Program-made: the position numbers and the translations under genes
NCBI GenBank assembly: GCA_029240245.1
Contig: JARBTJ010000027.1
Span: 1 to 43,123, forward strand
Direction of reading: 5' to 3'
Origin: Herbinix sp.
GTDB taxonomy: Bacteria; Bacillota; Clostridia; Lachnospirales; Lachnospiraceae
DNA: 43,123 nt
In this document: positions 43,072-43,123 of the stretch, one piece after another
Layout of the letters: the number at the start of each line of letters is the position of its first letter
How positions within the stretch are numbered: the first letter of the stretch is position 1
The notes under the pieces: generated by a model
What the model was told of the DNA's origin: nothing
What the model saw: the letters and a program-made list of their open reading frames with translations, nothing else
Databases searched by the model: none

Positions 43072-43123
43072 TTATGATATAATACTGTTTGTAATGAAAT
43101 TAAGTAGTTTTTAATAAAATATA

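Overview
The window looks like a chromosomal segment of a low-GC, Gram-positive, anaerobic Clostridia, most like a plant- or glycan-degrading Lachnospiraceae. The reasons are A+T-rich DNA with strong AGGAGG-type ribosome binding sites, lipoprotein rather than periplasmic substrate-binding proteins, sugar ABC importers with no dedicated ATPase, a giant oxygen-sensitive acyl-CoA dehydratase activase, and a lipoprotein family with a CNKPxCxH motif. The species is inferred from family content only. Almost every gene is on the minus strand; the clear exceptions are a LacI-type regulator and one small unknown gene. No rRNA, tRNA, CRISPR array or intact insertion sequence was seen.

Region 1 (1-9.1 kb). 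A tandem family of lipoproteins is decaying. One copy is intact, one is an N-terminal stub, one is an N+C fusion made by internal deletion, and one survives only as a roughly 25-codon scrap. Upstream of them lies an unusual four-gene operon: a 730-residue solute-binding lipoprotein with a long N-terminal extension, two MalF/MalG-type permeases and a HlyD-like adaptor. A small three-helix membrane protein follows, with a six-unit 29-bp tandem repeat between it and its terminator.

Region 2 (9.1-22.7 kb). An amino-sugar oligosaccharide locus: LplB/LplC permeases and a DUF3502-type binding protein import an oligosaccharide; GH20 and GH9 enzymes without signal peptides probably cut it in the cytoplasm; a ROK kinase and a NagB-like deaminase feed glycolysis; Gfo/Idh/MocA and ThuA proteins accompany them. 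A divergent LacI regulator faces the import genes across a consensus promoter with a perfect operator at its start site. No NagA deacetylase is present, and the NagB carries Q where the family has a catalytic Glu.

Region 3 (22.8-33 kb). Two ABC exporter systems. The first is an overlapping pair of peptide-type exporter subunits next to an AgrC-like kinase / LytTR regulator pair. The second is an LmrCD/BmrCD-like heterodimer whose two genes are separated by a 42-bp tandem repeat array. A third array (25 bp) lies downstream of the first pair.

Region 4 (33.1-43.1 kb). A 1406-residue double-ATPase dehydratase activase, a methyl-accepting chemotaxis protein, and a three-gene set of beta-phosphoglucomutase, a membrane-anchored GH28/GH49-like beta-helix protein and a membrane-anchored F5/8C (discoidin) protein, suggesting surface recognition and use of an alpha-glucan-like polymer. 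A diverged, roughly 115-bp dispersed element occurs at 16.4 kb and 42.9 kb.
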